Below, piece after piece: positions 51,601 to 59,802 of a DNA stretch of 64,000 nucleotides. This DNA comes from Chloroflexota bacterium (GTDB lineage Bacteria; Chloroflexota; Anaerolineae; UBA4142; SHND01): NCBI GenBank assembly GCA_016209205.1, contig JACQWQ010000026.1, positions 62,001 to 126,000 of the forward strand, in the 5' to 3' direction. Numbering within the stretch: position 1 is the stretch's first letter; each line of letters begins with the position of its first letter. The position numbers and the translations under genes are program-made. The notes under the pieces are model-generated. The model saw only the letters and a program-made list of their open reading frames with translations. It was not told the origin of the DNA and did no database searches.

Positions 51601-52221
51601 TCACTGATGCCCCGCAAGGTCAATCAACTTGTATCCGTACGTGTTGATGATCAATGTGTGCCCACGCACGGATTGGCGCACCGCGCGATTGTCGTACAGG
51701 TGAATGTGACCGTGCAGTAGATAGTCGGGATGATAGCGGTCAATCAAACTGAGAAATGTTTTGAATCCCTGATGCGCCGCGTCCCCGCCGTCGTGAATGC
51801 CAAAGGGCGGCGAATGCGTGACCAAGACATCGAGATAGCGCCCGTTGCGGATACGATTCAGCCACAACTTGAGCGCGAGAAACATGCTCTTGGCGCGCAT
51901 TTCGTTTTCGGTGTATTGATAGCGCGGCGCGTCATTGTAACGGATCGAACCTTCCAGCCCTGCGAGCAGCAAACCGTTGTGCTTGGCAACGCGTCCGTCG
52001 AGATTGACGCAGCCCTCGGGATATTCGCGTGCGCCGCCGCGCGCGCCGTGATTGCCCATGACATAGTACAACGGTTTGTCGAGCATCGTGACAATGTATT
52101 CCAAATACGCGCTCGGTAAATCGCCGCACGAAACGACGAAATCCACATCGCGCGCGATTTCGCGCACGGTGGGACTGTACAATGCTTCTACGATTACGTC
52201 ACTGATGGCAAGGACGCGCAT
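51601..52221 (-). CDS. Calcineurin-like metallophosphoesterase
   Basis: 206 residues from the ATG at 52221; the longer frame is unsupported. Metal motifs: VSCGDLPS, VMGNHG, THSPPFGIH and HGHIHLYDN. The first motif, normally D-x-H, reads SDVIVEALYSP, so the first histidine is replaced; this variant recurs in a bacterial subfamily and may alter metal use. It ends YGYKLIDLAGHQ. It is cytoplasmic, with no signal peptide. Its leader contains a promoter and terminator-like hairpin (52262-52355), suggesting attenuation. Substrate unknown (nucleotide, phosphodiester or phosphoprotein). Confidence 0.82.
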   Translation of the reverse strand: MRVLAISDVIVEALYSPTVREIARDVDFVVSCGDLPSAYLEYIVTMLDKPLYYVMGNHGARGGAREYPEGCVNLDGRVAKHNGLLLAGLEGSIRYNDAPRYQYTENEMRAKSMFLALKLWLNRIRNGRYLDVLVTHSPPFGIHDGGDAAHQGFKTFLSLIDRYHPDYLLHGHIHLYDNRAVRQSVRGHTLIINTYGYKLIDLAGHQ

Positions 52222-52261
52222 GGTCCATTCTCGCACGCTGCGGTTCAGTGCAGCGGCTTGG

Positions 52262-52306
52262 TCATTGAAAAAAAAGCCCTGCCTCGCAAAATGCAAAGGA
52301 CAGGGC
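52262..52306 (-). terminator. Intrinsic terminator ahead of the phosphoesterase gene
   Basis: On the minus strand, the 52276-52306 hairpin (stem GCCCTG/CAGGGC plus CT/AG) is followed by eight T (52268-52275). It lies in the leader of the 51601-52221 gene, about 41 nt upstream of its ATG, so it would end transcripts before the gene. Confidence 0.75.
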
Positions 52307-52326
52307 GGCAATGCTCAAGTGTTTAC

Positions 52327-52355
52327 AGTATAGTGCAGAACGCGGGGCTGAACAA
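52327..52355 (-). promoter_or_regulatory. Promoter for a short transcript or attenuated leader
   Basis: On the minus strand, TTGTTC (52355-52350), a 17-bp spacer and TATACT (52332-52327). Transcription would begin near 52320 and run into the terminator at 52306-52262 after about 55-60 nt. Confidence 0.55.
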
Positions 52356-52464
52356 AATCGCGGAGGTTGCCCGCATCCGTAGCATAGCCCCTCGTGGGCG
52401 TCGAACGCGCACAAGGCGCTATGCTACAAAATCGGTTTGTTGGGCATCACCAGAAAAAATCGCC

Positions 52465-52493
52465 TTGACGCCGCGCGCGCGATGTGGTATAGT
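52465..52493 (+). promoter_or_regulatory. Promoter of the LysM gene
   Basis: TTGACG (52465-52470), 17-bp spacer, TATAGT (52488-52493). The leader to the ATG at 52586 is about 85 nt and ends with AAAGGAGAA. Confidence 0.65.
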
Positions 52494-52585
52494 GCGCGCT
52501 GTAACCCGGCGGCATTATCCTGTGCGTGCGAATTGCGTGCAATTTGCCTGCGAATGAATAGTTCGCTCATAAAGGAGAATGACCG

Positions 52586-53377
52586 ATGAAATCGCTTTGT
52601 ACCAAGGGCATTCTGTATTTCTCCCTCGCCCTCTTGGTCGTCGCCGCCGTCGCTTGCACTCAAAGCAAGCCCGCTGCTCCGACCCCAACCCTTGTCCCTC
52701 TTGCCAACGAAACTATTGTTATCCCTTCCGGCAATGAATCACCGGTTGCCCCCGCGGGCAATCAAACCCCCGTGGACAGTGCAACGCTTGTACCGCTGCC
52801 TGCTGACCAAACTCCGGTAGCTCCACCTGGCGACGCGACGCCTGTCCCGCCGCCGCTTGAAACGCCCGGCGCGAATGTGACGCCCATCATTGTCGAGCCG
52901 ACGCTTTTGCCGACGCCGACGACGGTAGGAGATTCGGGGCAACCCTCCGTGCAGCCGACGCCCGGTGTGCCCGGCGGCGACACTGGCGCTCAACCGACTG
53001 GGGCGTGTTCCAATCCGTACGTTGTCCAGCCCGGCGAATGGTTCTATGCGATTGCGCGCAAGTGCGGTGTTACACCGCAAGCTTTACTTGCCGCGAATCC
53101 GGGCATGAATCCAAACTTGCTGCGCCCCGGTCAACAACTCAACATGCCCGGCGGCACATCCGGCGGCGGTGCGCCACCGCCTGCGCAGCCGACCGATACA
53201 ACCGGTGGAACGCAACCGCCGAGCGGCAGTTGTTCGAATCCGTACGTCGTCCAACGTGGTGACACGCTGTACAGCATCGCGCAAAAATGCGGCACGACCG
53301 TTGCGGCGCTTCAGCAAGCGAACGGTATTCCTGCGCCCGAATATATTTTTCCGGGACAACAACTGCGGATTCCATAG
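52586..53377 (+). CDS. Lipoprotein with two LysM domains
   Basis: 263 residues. A lipoprotein signal (MKSLCTKGILYFSLALLVVAAVAC, lipidated Cys near 24) leads to a Pro/Thr/Val-rich linker (about 28-140) with repeated motifs such as PVAPAGNQTP. Two LysM domains follow: about 141-186 (NPYVVQPGEWFYAIARKCGV, LLRPGQQLNMP) and 218-262 (NPYVVQRGDTLYSIAQKCGT, IFPGQQLRIP). Each has two Cys that could form a disulfide. LysM binds peptidoglycan or chitin-like glycans, so this is probably a surface glycan-binding lipoprotein. It has its own promoter. Confidence 0.9.
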   Translation: MKSLCTKGILYFSLALLVVAAVACTQSKPAAPTPTLVPLANETIVIPSGNESPVAPAGNQTPVDSATLVPLPADQTPVAPPGDATPVPPPLETPGANVTPIIVEPTLLPTPTTVGDSGQPSVQPTPGVPGGDTGAQPTGACSNPYVVQPGEWFYAIARKCGVTPQALLAANPGMNPNLLRPGQQLNMPGGTSGGGAPPPAQPTDTTGGTQPPSGSCSNPYVVQRGDTLYSIAQKCGTTVAALQQANGIPAPEYIFPGQQLRIP

Positions 53378-53598
53378 ATCGCGTATCGCGTATCGCGGAT
53401 CGCTGATGGCAGATAGCCGATAGCCAATCGCGTATCGCAAATCGCATGTCGCGTATCGCACTATCGCACTACCGCACTATCGCACTACCGCACGATTGCA
53501 CTATCGCACCATCGCACTATCGCACTATCACACTATCGCACTACAGGCGCGCATTCTAACGAGTGCGCGCCTTGTCTTTTTGAGGCAATTGTGGCATT
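53378..53598. repeat. GCGTATC heptamers and GCACTATC octamers
   Basis: 7-bp GCGTATC/GCGGATC units to about 53455, then 8-bp GCACTATC/GCACTACC units to 53545, between the LysM gene and the Nudix gene. The intervening ACAGGCGCGCATTCTAACGAGTGCGCGCCTTGT (53543 onwards, in part) forms a hairpin that may terminate the LysM transcript. Confidence 0.85.
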
Positions 53599-53631
53599 GT
53601 GGCGCGCACATTCTTGTCAATTGGAGCGACA

Positions 53632-54168
53632 ATGGAACAACTCATCAAAAGTGAGTATGCGTATCAAGGGCGCGTAGTGAATCTGCGTTTGGATACGGTG
53701 CGCGTGGGAAACGGCGCTGTGACTGTGCGCGAAATCGCGGAACATCACGGCGCAGTGGCAATGATTCCGCTCGACGACACGGGCAACGTGACGTTGGTGA
53801 AGCAATGGCGCGCGGCGACGGGACGCGTGATGTTGGAAATTCCGGCGGGCACATTGGAACCGAACGAGAATCCCGAAGAGGGCGCGCCGCGCGAATTAAA
53901 AGAAGAAACGGGCTTGACCGCCGCGCGTTGGGACTTTATCGTGCGCTTTTTCCCCAGCCCCGGTATTCTCACCGAAGAAATGTTTTTATATCTCGCGCGC
54001 GATTTGTCGCAGGGCGCGCAAGAATTGATGGGCGACGAAGACATAGAAGTTGTGAAATTACCGCTCGACGACGCGATTGCGCGCATTGGGACAAGTGAAA
54101 TCGCGGATGCGAAAACGATTGTCGGGCTTTTGCTGACGCGGGAGAAATTACGTACAATCAAGACCTGA
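53632..54168 (+). CDS. nudF: Nudix hydrolase, ADP-ribose pyrophosphatase type
   Basis: 178 residues from the ATG at 53632, preceded by TTGGAG. The Nudix box G-x5-E-x7-REU-x-EE-x-GU is complete: GTLEPNE, then GAPRELKEETGL. Upstream IPAGT and downstream FFPSPGILTEEMFLYLA (with E-x-x-Q/E pattern) are typical of ADP-ribose pyrophosphatases, which hydrolyse ADP-ribose to AMP and ribose-5-phosphate. The C-terminus is IKT-stop, whose last Lys-Thr-stop (AAGACCTGA) comes from the end of an AGACC-family element. It may be cotranscribed with the acetyltransferase at 54459. Confidence 0.88.
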   Translation: MEQLIKSEYAYQGRVVNLRLDTVRVGNGAVTVREIAEHHGAVAMIPLDDTGNVTLVKQWRAATGRVMLEIPAGTLEPNENPEEGAPRELKEETGLTAARWDFIVRFFPSPGILTEEMFLYLARDLSQGAQELMGDEDIEVVKLPLDDAIARIGTSEIADAKTIVGLLLTREKLRTIKT

Positions 54169-54450
54169 CACAGTACCACACAATTTCACCAACCTGCTCG
54201 CGAGGGATTACGGATGGAGTTCATCCGAGTAATCCCGACGGGAAATGGCGGATTACTCGAATGCTCCGATGAAGCGGACGCAGTTCGTCCGATGCATCGG
54301 CGTTCATTCGCATCCGCCGCGAGCAGGGGGAAGCGCCAAATTGTGATGTATTGTGACAGGTTTTTGAAATGTCCGCGTAGCATAAGACGTCCGCGATGTA
54401 CGCCGCGAATGTTGTACGGAAAACGGGCGCGATAAAAACCCGTGAGATCT
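54159..54450. mobile_element. AGACC-family element with nested insertion
   Basis: Outer ends are CAAGACCTGACA (54159-54170) and a degenerate AAACCCGTGAGATCT (54436-54450). Inside, ends CAGTACCACACAA (54171-54183) and TTGTGATGTATTG (54341-54353) are flanked by the duplication TGACA (54166-54170 and 54354-54358). The same arrangement is found at 14931-15367. It bridges the Nudix and GNAT genes. Confidence 0.85.
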
Positions 54451-54458
54451 GTATCGGT

Positions 54459-55040
54459 ATGACTCTAATTTACGGCACGAAAACGGTTTTGCGTCGCATC
54501 GAAGAGCGTATGAGCGATGCGGAAATCGCGCGCTTGTACGAATGGAGCCGCGACCCCGAACTCTTGCGCCTGAGCGGCGGTATCGTCACCGAGCTTTCGC
54601 CGGAAGAATTTCGCGAGCACGTGCGCGGCGAACGCTTGTATGGTCCCACGAACCGCCGGATGTTTTTGATTTTCGCGCGCGAGAATTTAGAACTGATCGG
54701 ACGGCTCGGCATTTTCGCGATTGATTGGAACCGGCGCGCCGCCGAGCTGGGCATTGTGATTGGCGAGCGCGCGTATCAAAATCGCGGTTATGGCCGCGAT
54801 GCGCTATATACGCTGCTGCACCATCTGTTTACGTCGTCGTCGCTGAATCTGATTTATTTGTACACGTTTGCCGATAACACGCGCGCGCAACATGCCTTTG
54901 TGTCGCTCGGGTTTCGCGTCACCGAGCAAGGTCCGCGCTTTACGCCCGAGGTCGGCGAATTTCAAGGCGTGAAAATGGAATTGACCCGCGCGGAATTTTT
55001 GGAACTGGATTTGGCGCACGCGGCGCTGCACGTGCTGTGA
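54459..55040 (+). CDS. GNAT-family N-acetyltransferase
   Basis: 193 residues from the ATG at 54459, just after the mobile element; the in-frame extension to 54396 lies within the element. The RimJ/RimL-like pattern is TVLRRIEERMSDAEIARLYEW, then AELGIVIGERAYQNRGYG (acetyl-CoA-binding R/Q-x2-G-x-G/A) and LIYLYTFADNTRAQHAFVSL followed by GF. It may acetylate a protein N-terminus, an aminoglycoside or a nucleotide-linked amino sugar. No Shine-Dalgarno sequence is seen. Substrate unknown. Confidence 0.87.
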   Translation: MTLIYGTKTVLRRIEERMSDAEIARLYEWSRDPELLRLSGGIVTELSPEEFREHVRGERLYGPTNRRMFLIFARENLELIGRLGIFAIDWNRRAAELGIVIGERAYQNRGYGRDALYTLLHHLFTSSSLNLIYLYTFADNTRAQHAFVSLGFRVTEQGPRFTPEVGEFQGVKMELTRAEFLELDLAHAALHVL

Positions 55041-55940
55041 TTTTTGACAGGATTGAGGCGATGCACTACATCGCAATTAACAGGATTCGATTCGAAATGG
55101 GAGCTCAGAAGCTTGTTAATCTTGGCTACTGGACTCTGGCGAATTTTGAAAACGGGCGAATTCTAGTTATTTCCGAAGGGTCGTATTAGAGCGTGAGAAC
55201 AAGCGTTCGTCGGAAAATAACTATAGTTTCAGTAGTGGTTAGAAATTCGCCAGAGTCCAGTTGGCTATACTGCGCGAGGTAACAAATTGCGCTTTTCTAT
55301 GCTGTCACTCACCTTACGCAGTGTCATTTCGAGATGCCCAGCCCACGCGGGCTGCGTGACCCGCAGAAACTGTCATGCTGAGGGACGAAGCATCTCTGGT
55401 TTGGCGTAGAGAGTCTGGCGATGACATACATCGCAAGTCCCTTCAGAATGACAGCTGGAAGTTTCTGTGCAGCGGTTTTTGCGACGAGAATTTTGCGACG
55501 AGAAATCTCGTTTGTGCGCCATCGAGATTTCTCGCAAAACTTGTGGCGATGCAGTTCATCGCATGAAGAATGAAGGAACGGCTGCACAGGACTTGTCATA
55601 TCGAACGGAGTGAGATATCTCATGGAGCCTGCCACGCGGAGCCTGCCACGCGGAGCCTGCCACGCGGAGCTCGCAGCCGTGGCTCGCAGCAGTGGTTCGA
55701 TATGCCAAGTCCTGTGCAGCGCAGTGAAGAATCCTTCGGCTACGCTCAGAGCCTGCCCTGAGGAATCGAAGGGACAGGTTCTCTACATGGCGCTAGCCAG
55801 AGAACTTGTCCTGAGGAATCGAAGGATTCTTCACAGAGTTTACTCGCGATGGAGTTCATCGCACGAAGCATGAAGGGTTCAGAATGACAAAACGCAAAAT
55901 GTGCCCGTGTTCAGTATAGTCAAGTCGGATAGGAGTACTT
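55041..55940. repeat. 900-bp gene-free stretch filled with dispersed repeats
   Basis: Contains a MITE (55129-55260), copies of TGTCATTTCGAGAT-type repeats (55321 onwards), a partial third copy of the 98-bp palindrome (55585-55622), four GGAGCCTGCCACGC units (55625-55668) and two GCGATG...TTCATCGCA palindromes (55547-55563 and 55848-55864). No supportable gene. Confidence 0.75.
55129..55260. mobile_element. MITE with perfect 18-bp ends and 7-bp target duplication
   Basis: Ends CTGGACTCTGGCGAATTT (55129-55146) and its exact reverse complement (55243-55260). The flanks are TTGGCTA on both sides (55122-55128 and 55261-55267). The 96-bp interior contains no open frame of note. No second copy was noticed. 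Confidence 0.92.
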
Positions 55941-57605
55941 GTGTGTTGCCAAGTTAGGACCTTTTTTTTCGTTTTCCTCGCATGCCTTTTCCTCGTCAAC
56001 TGCCGCCAAACGACGGCGACGCAAGACATCGAACTTGCATTGAATCTCGGGGCAGAACCGGCGACAATTGATCCGCTGCTCGCCACCGACCCGCCGACGA
56101 TTCAACTCGATCAGCTGTTGTTTGCCAATTTGATTCAATTGAATGAAGCCGACGGCGCGCCGCAGCCCGGACTCGCGCGCGAATGGCTCGTCTCGCCCGA
56201 CGGGTTGATTTGGGAATTTCATTTGCGCGACGATGCAGCGTGGGTGAGATACGATGCAGAGGACGGCGAAATCATCAAGCTGCGTACTATCAACGCGCAA
56301 GATGTCGTGTACAGCGTGCAACGTTTGTTCGACCCGCGCACCGCGTCAGGATATGCCGCGCGGTTTGCTCCGCTTTTGCGCAACGCCGACCGCCTGGTGC
56401 GCGCCGACCCGCGTACGTCCCCGGATGATTTGCAGCGTTTTGCGGATGAATTGGGCGTACGTGCGACGGACGAATTCACGGTGCAGTTTGAATTGAACGC
56501 GTCCACCTCCGCGTTTCCGACGATTGTGGGCGCGTGGCTCGGACGCGTCGTGCCGCGTGAAAACATCGAGGAGCTGGGCGTAAATTGGACGGACTTGGGC
56601 GCAATGTGGACGAGCGGTCCGTACGTATTGGTGGACCGCGAACCGTTCCGCTTTTTGCTCTTGCGGAAAAATCCCGCGTATTACGACGCGGACAACGTCG
56701 CCATCGAACGCTTGCGATTTCGTTTACTGCCCGATGTCGAGTCGGCGCTGGACGCGTATTTGCGTGGGGAATTGGACACGACGGACCCGTACGACAGCAT
56801 TGAGGGCGCGAATTATGACCGCGTACAAGCCGACCCCGCGCTGCGGCGCGATTTGAAATTACTGCCCGGCTTGTGTACTCAGTACATTGCATTCAACACG
56901 AGCAAGCCGCCGTTCGACGCGGTGGAAATGCGGCAGGCGTTCGCGCTCGCGTTGAACCGCAACGATGTGGTGTCCCAAGTTTTCGAAATGGGCGAACCGG
57001 CGCGCTGGTTCACCCCCCCCCAGGTGAATGCCGCACCCGACCGCAACGCGGACGTTGGGATTGATTTTAACGCGCCGCTCGCCAAGACGACGCTCGATCA
57101 AGCGCGCGCGGTAGGGGTGCGCTTACCCACCGCGTTGACCTTTGGCACGAACACGAATCCGGTGTTTCTCGACGCAGCGGTGGCGGCGATTCAAAATTGG
57201 CGCGCCACGCTTGGCGCATCCATCACGGTTGAGGATACGGATTGGGACACGTATCGGGAACAGTTGGCGAAAGACCCCCCCCCCTTGTTTCGGATGGGCT
57301 ATTGCGGTCAATATCCTGACGCGCACAATTTCGCGTACGACGCGTGGCATTCCGGCTCGCCGTACAATTACACGAAATGGTCGAGCGCGACGTACGATCA
57401 GCTGGTCTCGGCGGCGGCGCGCGAGACGGATGTTTTGAAACGCCGCTTGTTGTATTCGCGCGCGGAAAAAATTTTGGTGGAACAAGAGGCGGTGATTATT
57501 CCGCTGCTGTGGACGCAACGCGCGTCCCTGACACGTCCGCGCGTGGAACGCACGTACGCGGTGATGGAAGGGTACGACCAGATTGAGAATTGGAGGATCA
57601 AGTAA
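55941..57605 (+). CDS. ABC transporter substrate-binding lipoprotein (SBP_bac_5), GTG start
   Basis: 554 residues. The GTG at 55941 has AGGAG six nt upstream. The signal has a lipobox ending LVNC with Cys21. The mature domain starts ELALNLGAEPATIDPLLATD and has DVVYSVQRLFDPRTASGYA and YGQYPDAHN-like (FRMGYCGQYPDAHNFAYDAW, in part) family features. Binding-protein class C (DppA/OppA-type) is clear. It is the first of two adjacent binding proteins (next at 57884) preceding one permease pair, so they may deliver different substrates to the same transporter. Confidence 0.9.
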   Translation: MCCQVRTFFFVFLACLFLVNCRQTTATQDIELALNLGAEPATIDPLLATDPPTIQLDQLLFANLIQLNEADGAPQPGLAREWLVSPDGLIWEFHLRDDAAWVRYDAEDGEIIKLRTINAQDVVYSVQRLFDPRTASGYAARFAPLLRNADRLVRADPRTSPDDLQRFADELGVRATDEFTVQFELNASTSAFPTIVGAWLGRVVPRENIEELGVNWTDLGAMWTSGPYVLVDREPFRFLLLRKNPAYYDADNVAIERLRFRLLPDVESALDAYLRGELDTTDPYDSIEGANYDRVQADPALRRDLKLLPGLCTQYIAFNTSKPPFDAVEMRQAFALALNRNDVVSQVFEMGEPARWFTPPQVNAAPDRNADVGIDFNAPLAKTTLDQARAVGVRLPTALTFGTNTNPVFLDAAVAAIQNWRATLGASITVEDTDWDTYREQLAKDPPPLFRMGYCGQYPDAHNFAYDAWHSGSPYNYTKWSSATYDQLVSAAARETDVLKRRLLYSRAEKILVEQEAVIIPLLWTQRASLTRPRVERTYAVMEGYDQIENWRIK

Positions 57606-57638
57606 CCCAAATTCCTTACCGCCTTTTAATCCCTAATT

Positions 57639-57733
57639 TAGAGCGGATTCCTGATTCGTATGTGGGCGCAAGACCTTTCGGGTTTCCGAAAACCCGAAAG
57701 GTCTGCCCACCAATCAAAGTGGAATTCGCGCTA
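57639..57733. mobile_element. MITE-like element, TAGAGCGGATTCC family, copy 2
   Basis: TAGAGCGGATTCC (57639-57651) and GGAATTCGCGCTA (57721-57733) form the ends, as in 44458-44583. Inside lies a perfect 15-bp palindrome AGACCTTTCGGGTTT / AAACCCGAAAGGTCT whose AAGACC end resembles the AGACC family. It separates two binding-protein genes. Confidence 0.78.
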
Positions 57734-57784
57734 ATTGGCGGCGCGAGACTGGTGGAATAAAAAATATATCTGCGCAGCGCCGCC

Positions 57785-57813
57785 TTGACACTCCTAAACC
57801 GTTATGATAGGAT
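57785..57813 (+). promoter_or_regulatory. Promoter ahead of the second binding protein
   Basis: TTGACA (57785-57790), 17-bp spacer, TAGGAT (57808-57813). The -10 box is weak. The ATG at 57884 follows with GGAGGAAG upstream. Confidence 0.5.
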
Positions 57814-57883
57814 GCCCCAATTCGGTCGAGTGTCGAGCTGCCTTGTGTGAGTTTACAAGGCGCTGTGATGGAGGAAGTTGGAC

Positions 57884-59647
57884 ATGTCTGAAAATCGCGG
57901 CTTGATTGCCGTTGTCATTGTGCTGTTGGTCGCCTTGGTGGGAGTGATCTGCATTGGCTTTGGCGCATTGGTCTATTGTCCACAGCCGGGCAGCGTGTGC
58001 GGCGGACTGTTTGGCGCGCCATCCAATGTTTCGCAAGCGAATACGCCGCAGCCGCAGGCGACTGCGGCATCCAATCAGGGTCAAAACCAGACCCCGAACC
58101 AGAATCAAAATCCGCCCAGCAATAACACTGCGCCCGCAGGCAATGTACTGCGTCTCCCCGGCGGCAGCGGTCTCGGCGGCGACCCCCCCACACTCGATCC
58201 GGCCAACACCAGCGATGTCGAATCCGCAACTTATATTGTCGAAATTTACAGTGGTCTCGTCGGTTTCAACAAGGACTTGAAAATCGTTCCCGATCTCGCG
58301 GAAAAGTGGGACGTGAGCAACGACGGCAAAACCTACACGTTCGCGCTCCGCAAAGACGCCAAGTTTCACGATGGGCGCCCGGTGACCGCGCAGGACGTAC
58401 AGTATTCGCTCGAACGCGCGGCGGACCCGAAAACGCGCTCAACCGTTTCGCCGCTGTATCTCGGCGACATTGTCGGTTTCATGGACAAGTACACCGGCAA
58501 AGCGACTCAAGTCAGCGGCATCAAGGTCATTGACAACTCGACGATTCAAATTGACATTGACAAGCCGATTTCGTATTTCCTCGCTTCGCTCGCACATCCG
58601 ACCTCGTACGTCGTGGACAAATTCAATGTGGAATCGGGCGAACAGCCGTGGTACTTGAAACCGAACGGTACAGGTCCGTACAAGCTCGTGCAATGGGACC
58701 AGGGTCAACAGATCATTCTCGAAAAGAACGCGGACTATTACGGCGAGATCAAGCCGTCGGTGGATCGCATCGAACTGATTCTCGGCGGCGGTTCGGCGAT
58801 GACGCGTTACGAGAACGGCGACCTCGACGCGGTGCGCGTCTCGATTGCCGACATTGAGCGCGTGAGCGATCCGACCAATACGTTGAATAAAGAACTGGTG
58901 ATCGAACCGCAGCTTTCGACCTCCTTCCTCGTATTCAATACGCGCAAAGCGCCCTTTGACGATCCCAAAGTGCGCCTGGCGTTTGCCATGTCCATTGACA
59001 AGCAAAAACTGAACGATGTCGTGTTCAAGAAAATGCCTGTCGTCGCCACCGGCATTTTGCCCCAAGCGTTCCCCGGTTTTAATCCGAATCTGCAAGGCAT
59101 TCCGTACGATCCGGAAGGCGCCAAGAAATTGCTCGCGGAATCGAAATATGCCGGCAGTCTGCCCGATATTGTGTGGAGCACGGTGGGCGGCGGCGGCACG
59201 GCGGGTTCCGACGTGCAAGCGATTGCCGAAATGCTCAAGGAAAATCTCGGCGCGAACATTTCGGTCGAGCAAACCGATTGGGCAACCTACCTCTCGCAAA
59301 TCAATGGCAGCAACATTGACTTTCAGATGTTCGACATCGGCTGGAGCGCGGACTATGTGGACCCGCACAATTTTATCGGGCTGTTGTTCCGCGGCGGCAG
59401 CTTGAACAACTGGAGCGGCTATGACAATCCTGATGTCAACAAACTGATTGACGAAGCGAGCGTCGAGCCGAATCTGGAAAAGCGCATCCAAACGTATCAG
59501 CAAGCCGAAGAGCTGATCTTGAAGGACGCGCCGGTTTTACCGCTGACGTATGGACGCGATTATTGGTTGACCAAGCCGTACGTCAAAGGTGTATTTTATC
59601 CGCCGCTGGTCATCGAACGCCTCAAATACATCACGATTGAAAAGTAA
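57884..59647 (+). CDS. ABC transporter substrate-binding protein (SBP_bac_5), membrane-anchored
   Basis: 587 residues from the ATG at 57884 with GGAGGAAG before it. The N-terminus has a single hydrophobic segment (GLIAVVIVLLVALVGVICIG) without a standard lipobox, then a Gln/Asn/Pro-rich linker (about 55-85). The class II binding domain starts NVLRLPGGSGLGGDPPTLDP and has VTAQDVQYSLERAADPKTRS, family-specific SGLVGFNKDLKIVPDLAEKW and WSADYVDPHN. It precedes a DppB/DppC permease pair (59803, 60809). Its sequence differs clearly from the SBP at 55941, so they are not recent duplicates. Confidence 0.92.
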   Translation: MSENRGLIAVVIVLLVALVGVICIGFGALVYCPQPGSVCGGLFGAPSNVSQANTPQPQATAASNQGQNQTPNQNQNPPSNNTAPAGNVLRLPGGSGLGGDPPTLDPANTSDVESATYIVEIYSGLVGFNKDLKIVPDLAEKWDVSNDGKTYTFALRKDAKFHDGRPVTAQDVQYSLERAADPKTRSTVSPLYLGDIVGFMDKYTGKATQVSGIKVIDNSTIQIDIDKPISYFLASLAHPTSYVVDKFNVESGEQPWYLKPNGTGPYKLVQWDQGQQIILEKNADYYGEIKPSVDRIELILGGGSAMTRYENGDLDAVRVSIADIERVSDPTNTLNKELVIEPQLSTSFLVFNTRKAPFDDPKVRLAFAMSIDKQKLNDVVFKKMPVVATGILPQAFPGFNPNLQGIPYDPEGAKKLLAESKYAGSLPDIVWSTVGGGGTAGSDVQAIAEMLKENLGANISVEQTDWATYLSQINGSNIDFQMFDIGWSADYVDPHNFIGLLFRGGSLNNWSGYDNPDVNKLIDEASVEPNLEKRIQTYQQAEELILKDAPVLPLTYGRDYWLTKPYVKGVFYPPLVIERLKYITIEK

Positions 59648-59666
59648 ATGATATGGCGCGGTCGCA

Positions 59667-59697
59667 CGCGGACGCAACAAGGTATGTTGTGTCCGCG
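59667..59697 (+). promoter_or_regulatory. Hairpin between binding-protein and permease genes
   Basis: CGCGGACGCAACA (59667-59679) pairs with TGTTGTGTCCGCG (59685-59697), 12 of 13 bp, loop of 5 nt. It follows the binding-protein stop by about 20 nt. A TTTAGTTTATG tail makes partial termination possible. Confidence 0.65.
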
Positions 59698-59802
59698 TTT
59701 AGTTTATGTCGTTGCGACTGATTACTGACCACTGATTACTGACGTAAGTTGCGACCGCGTGCGCGGTCTGCGCTACATCGCAGCCCGCGCCTTCCCTTTT
59801 GT

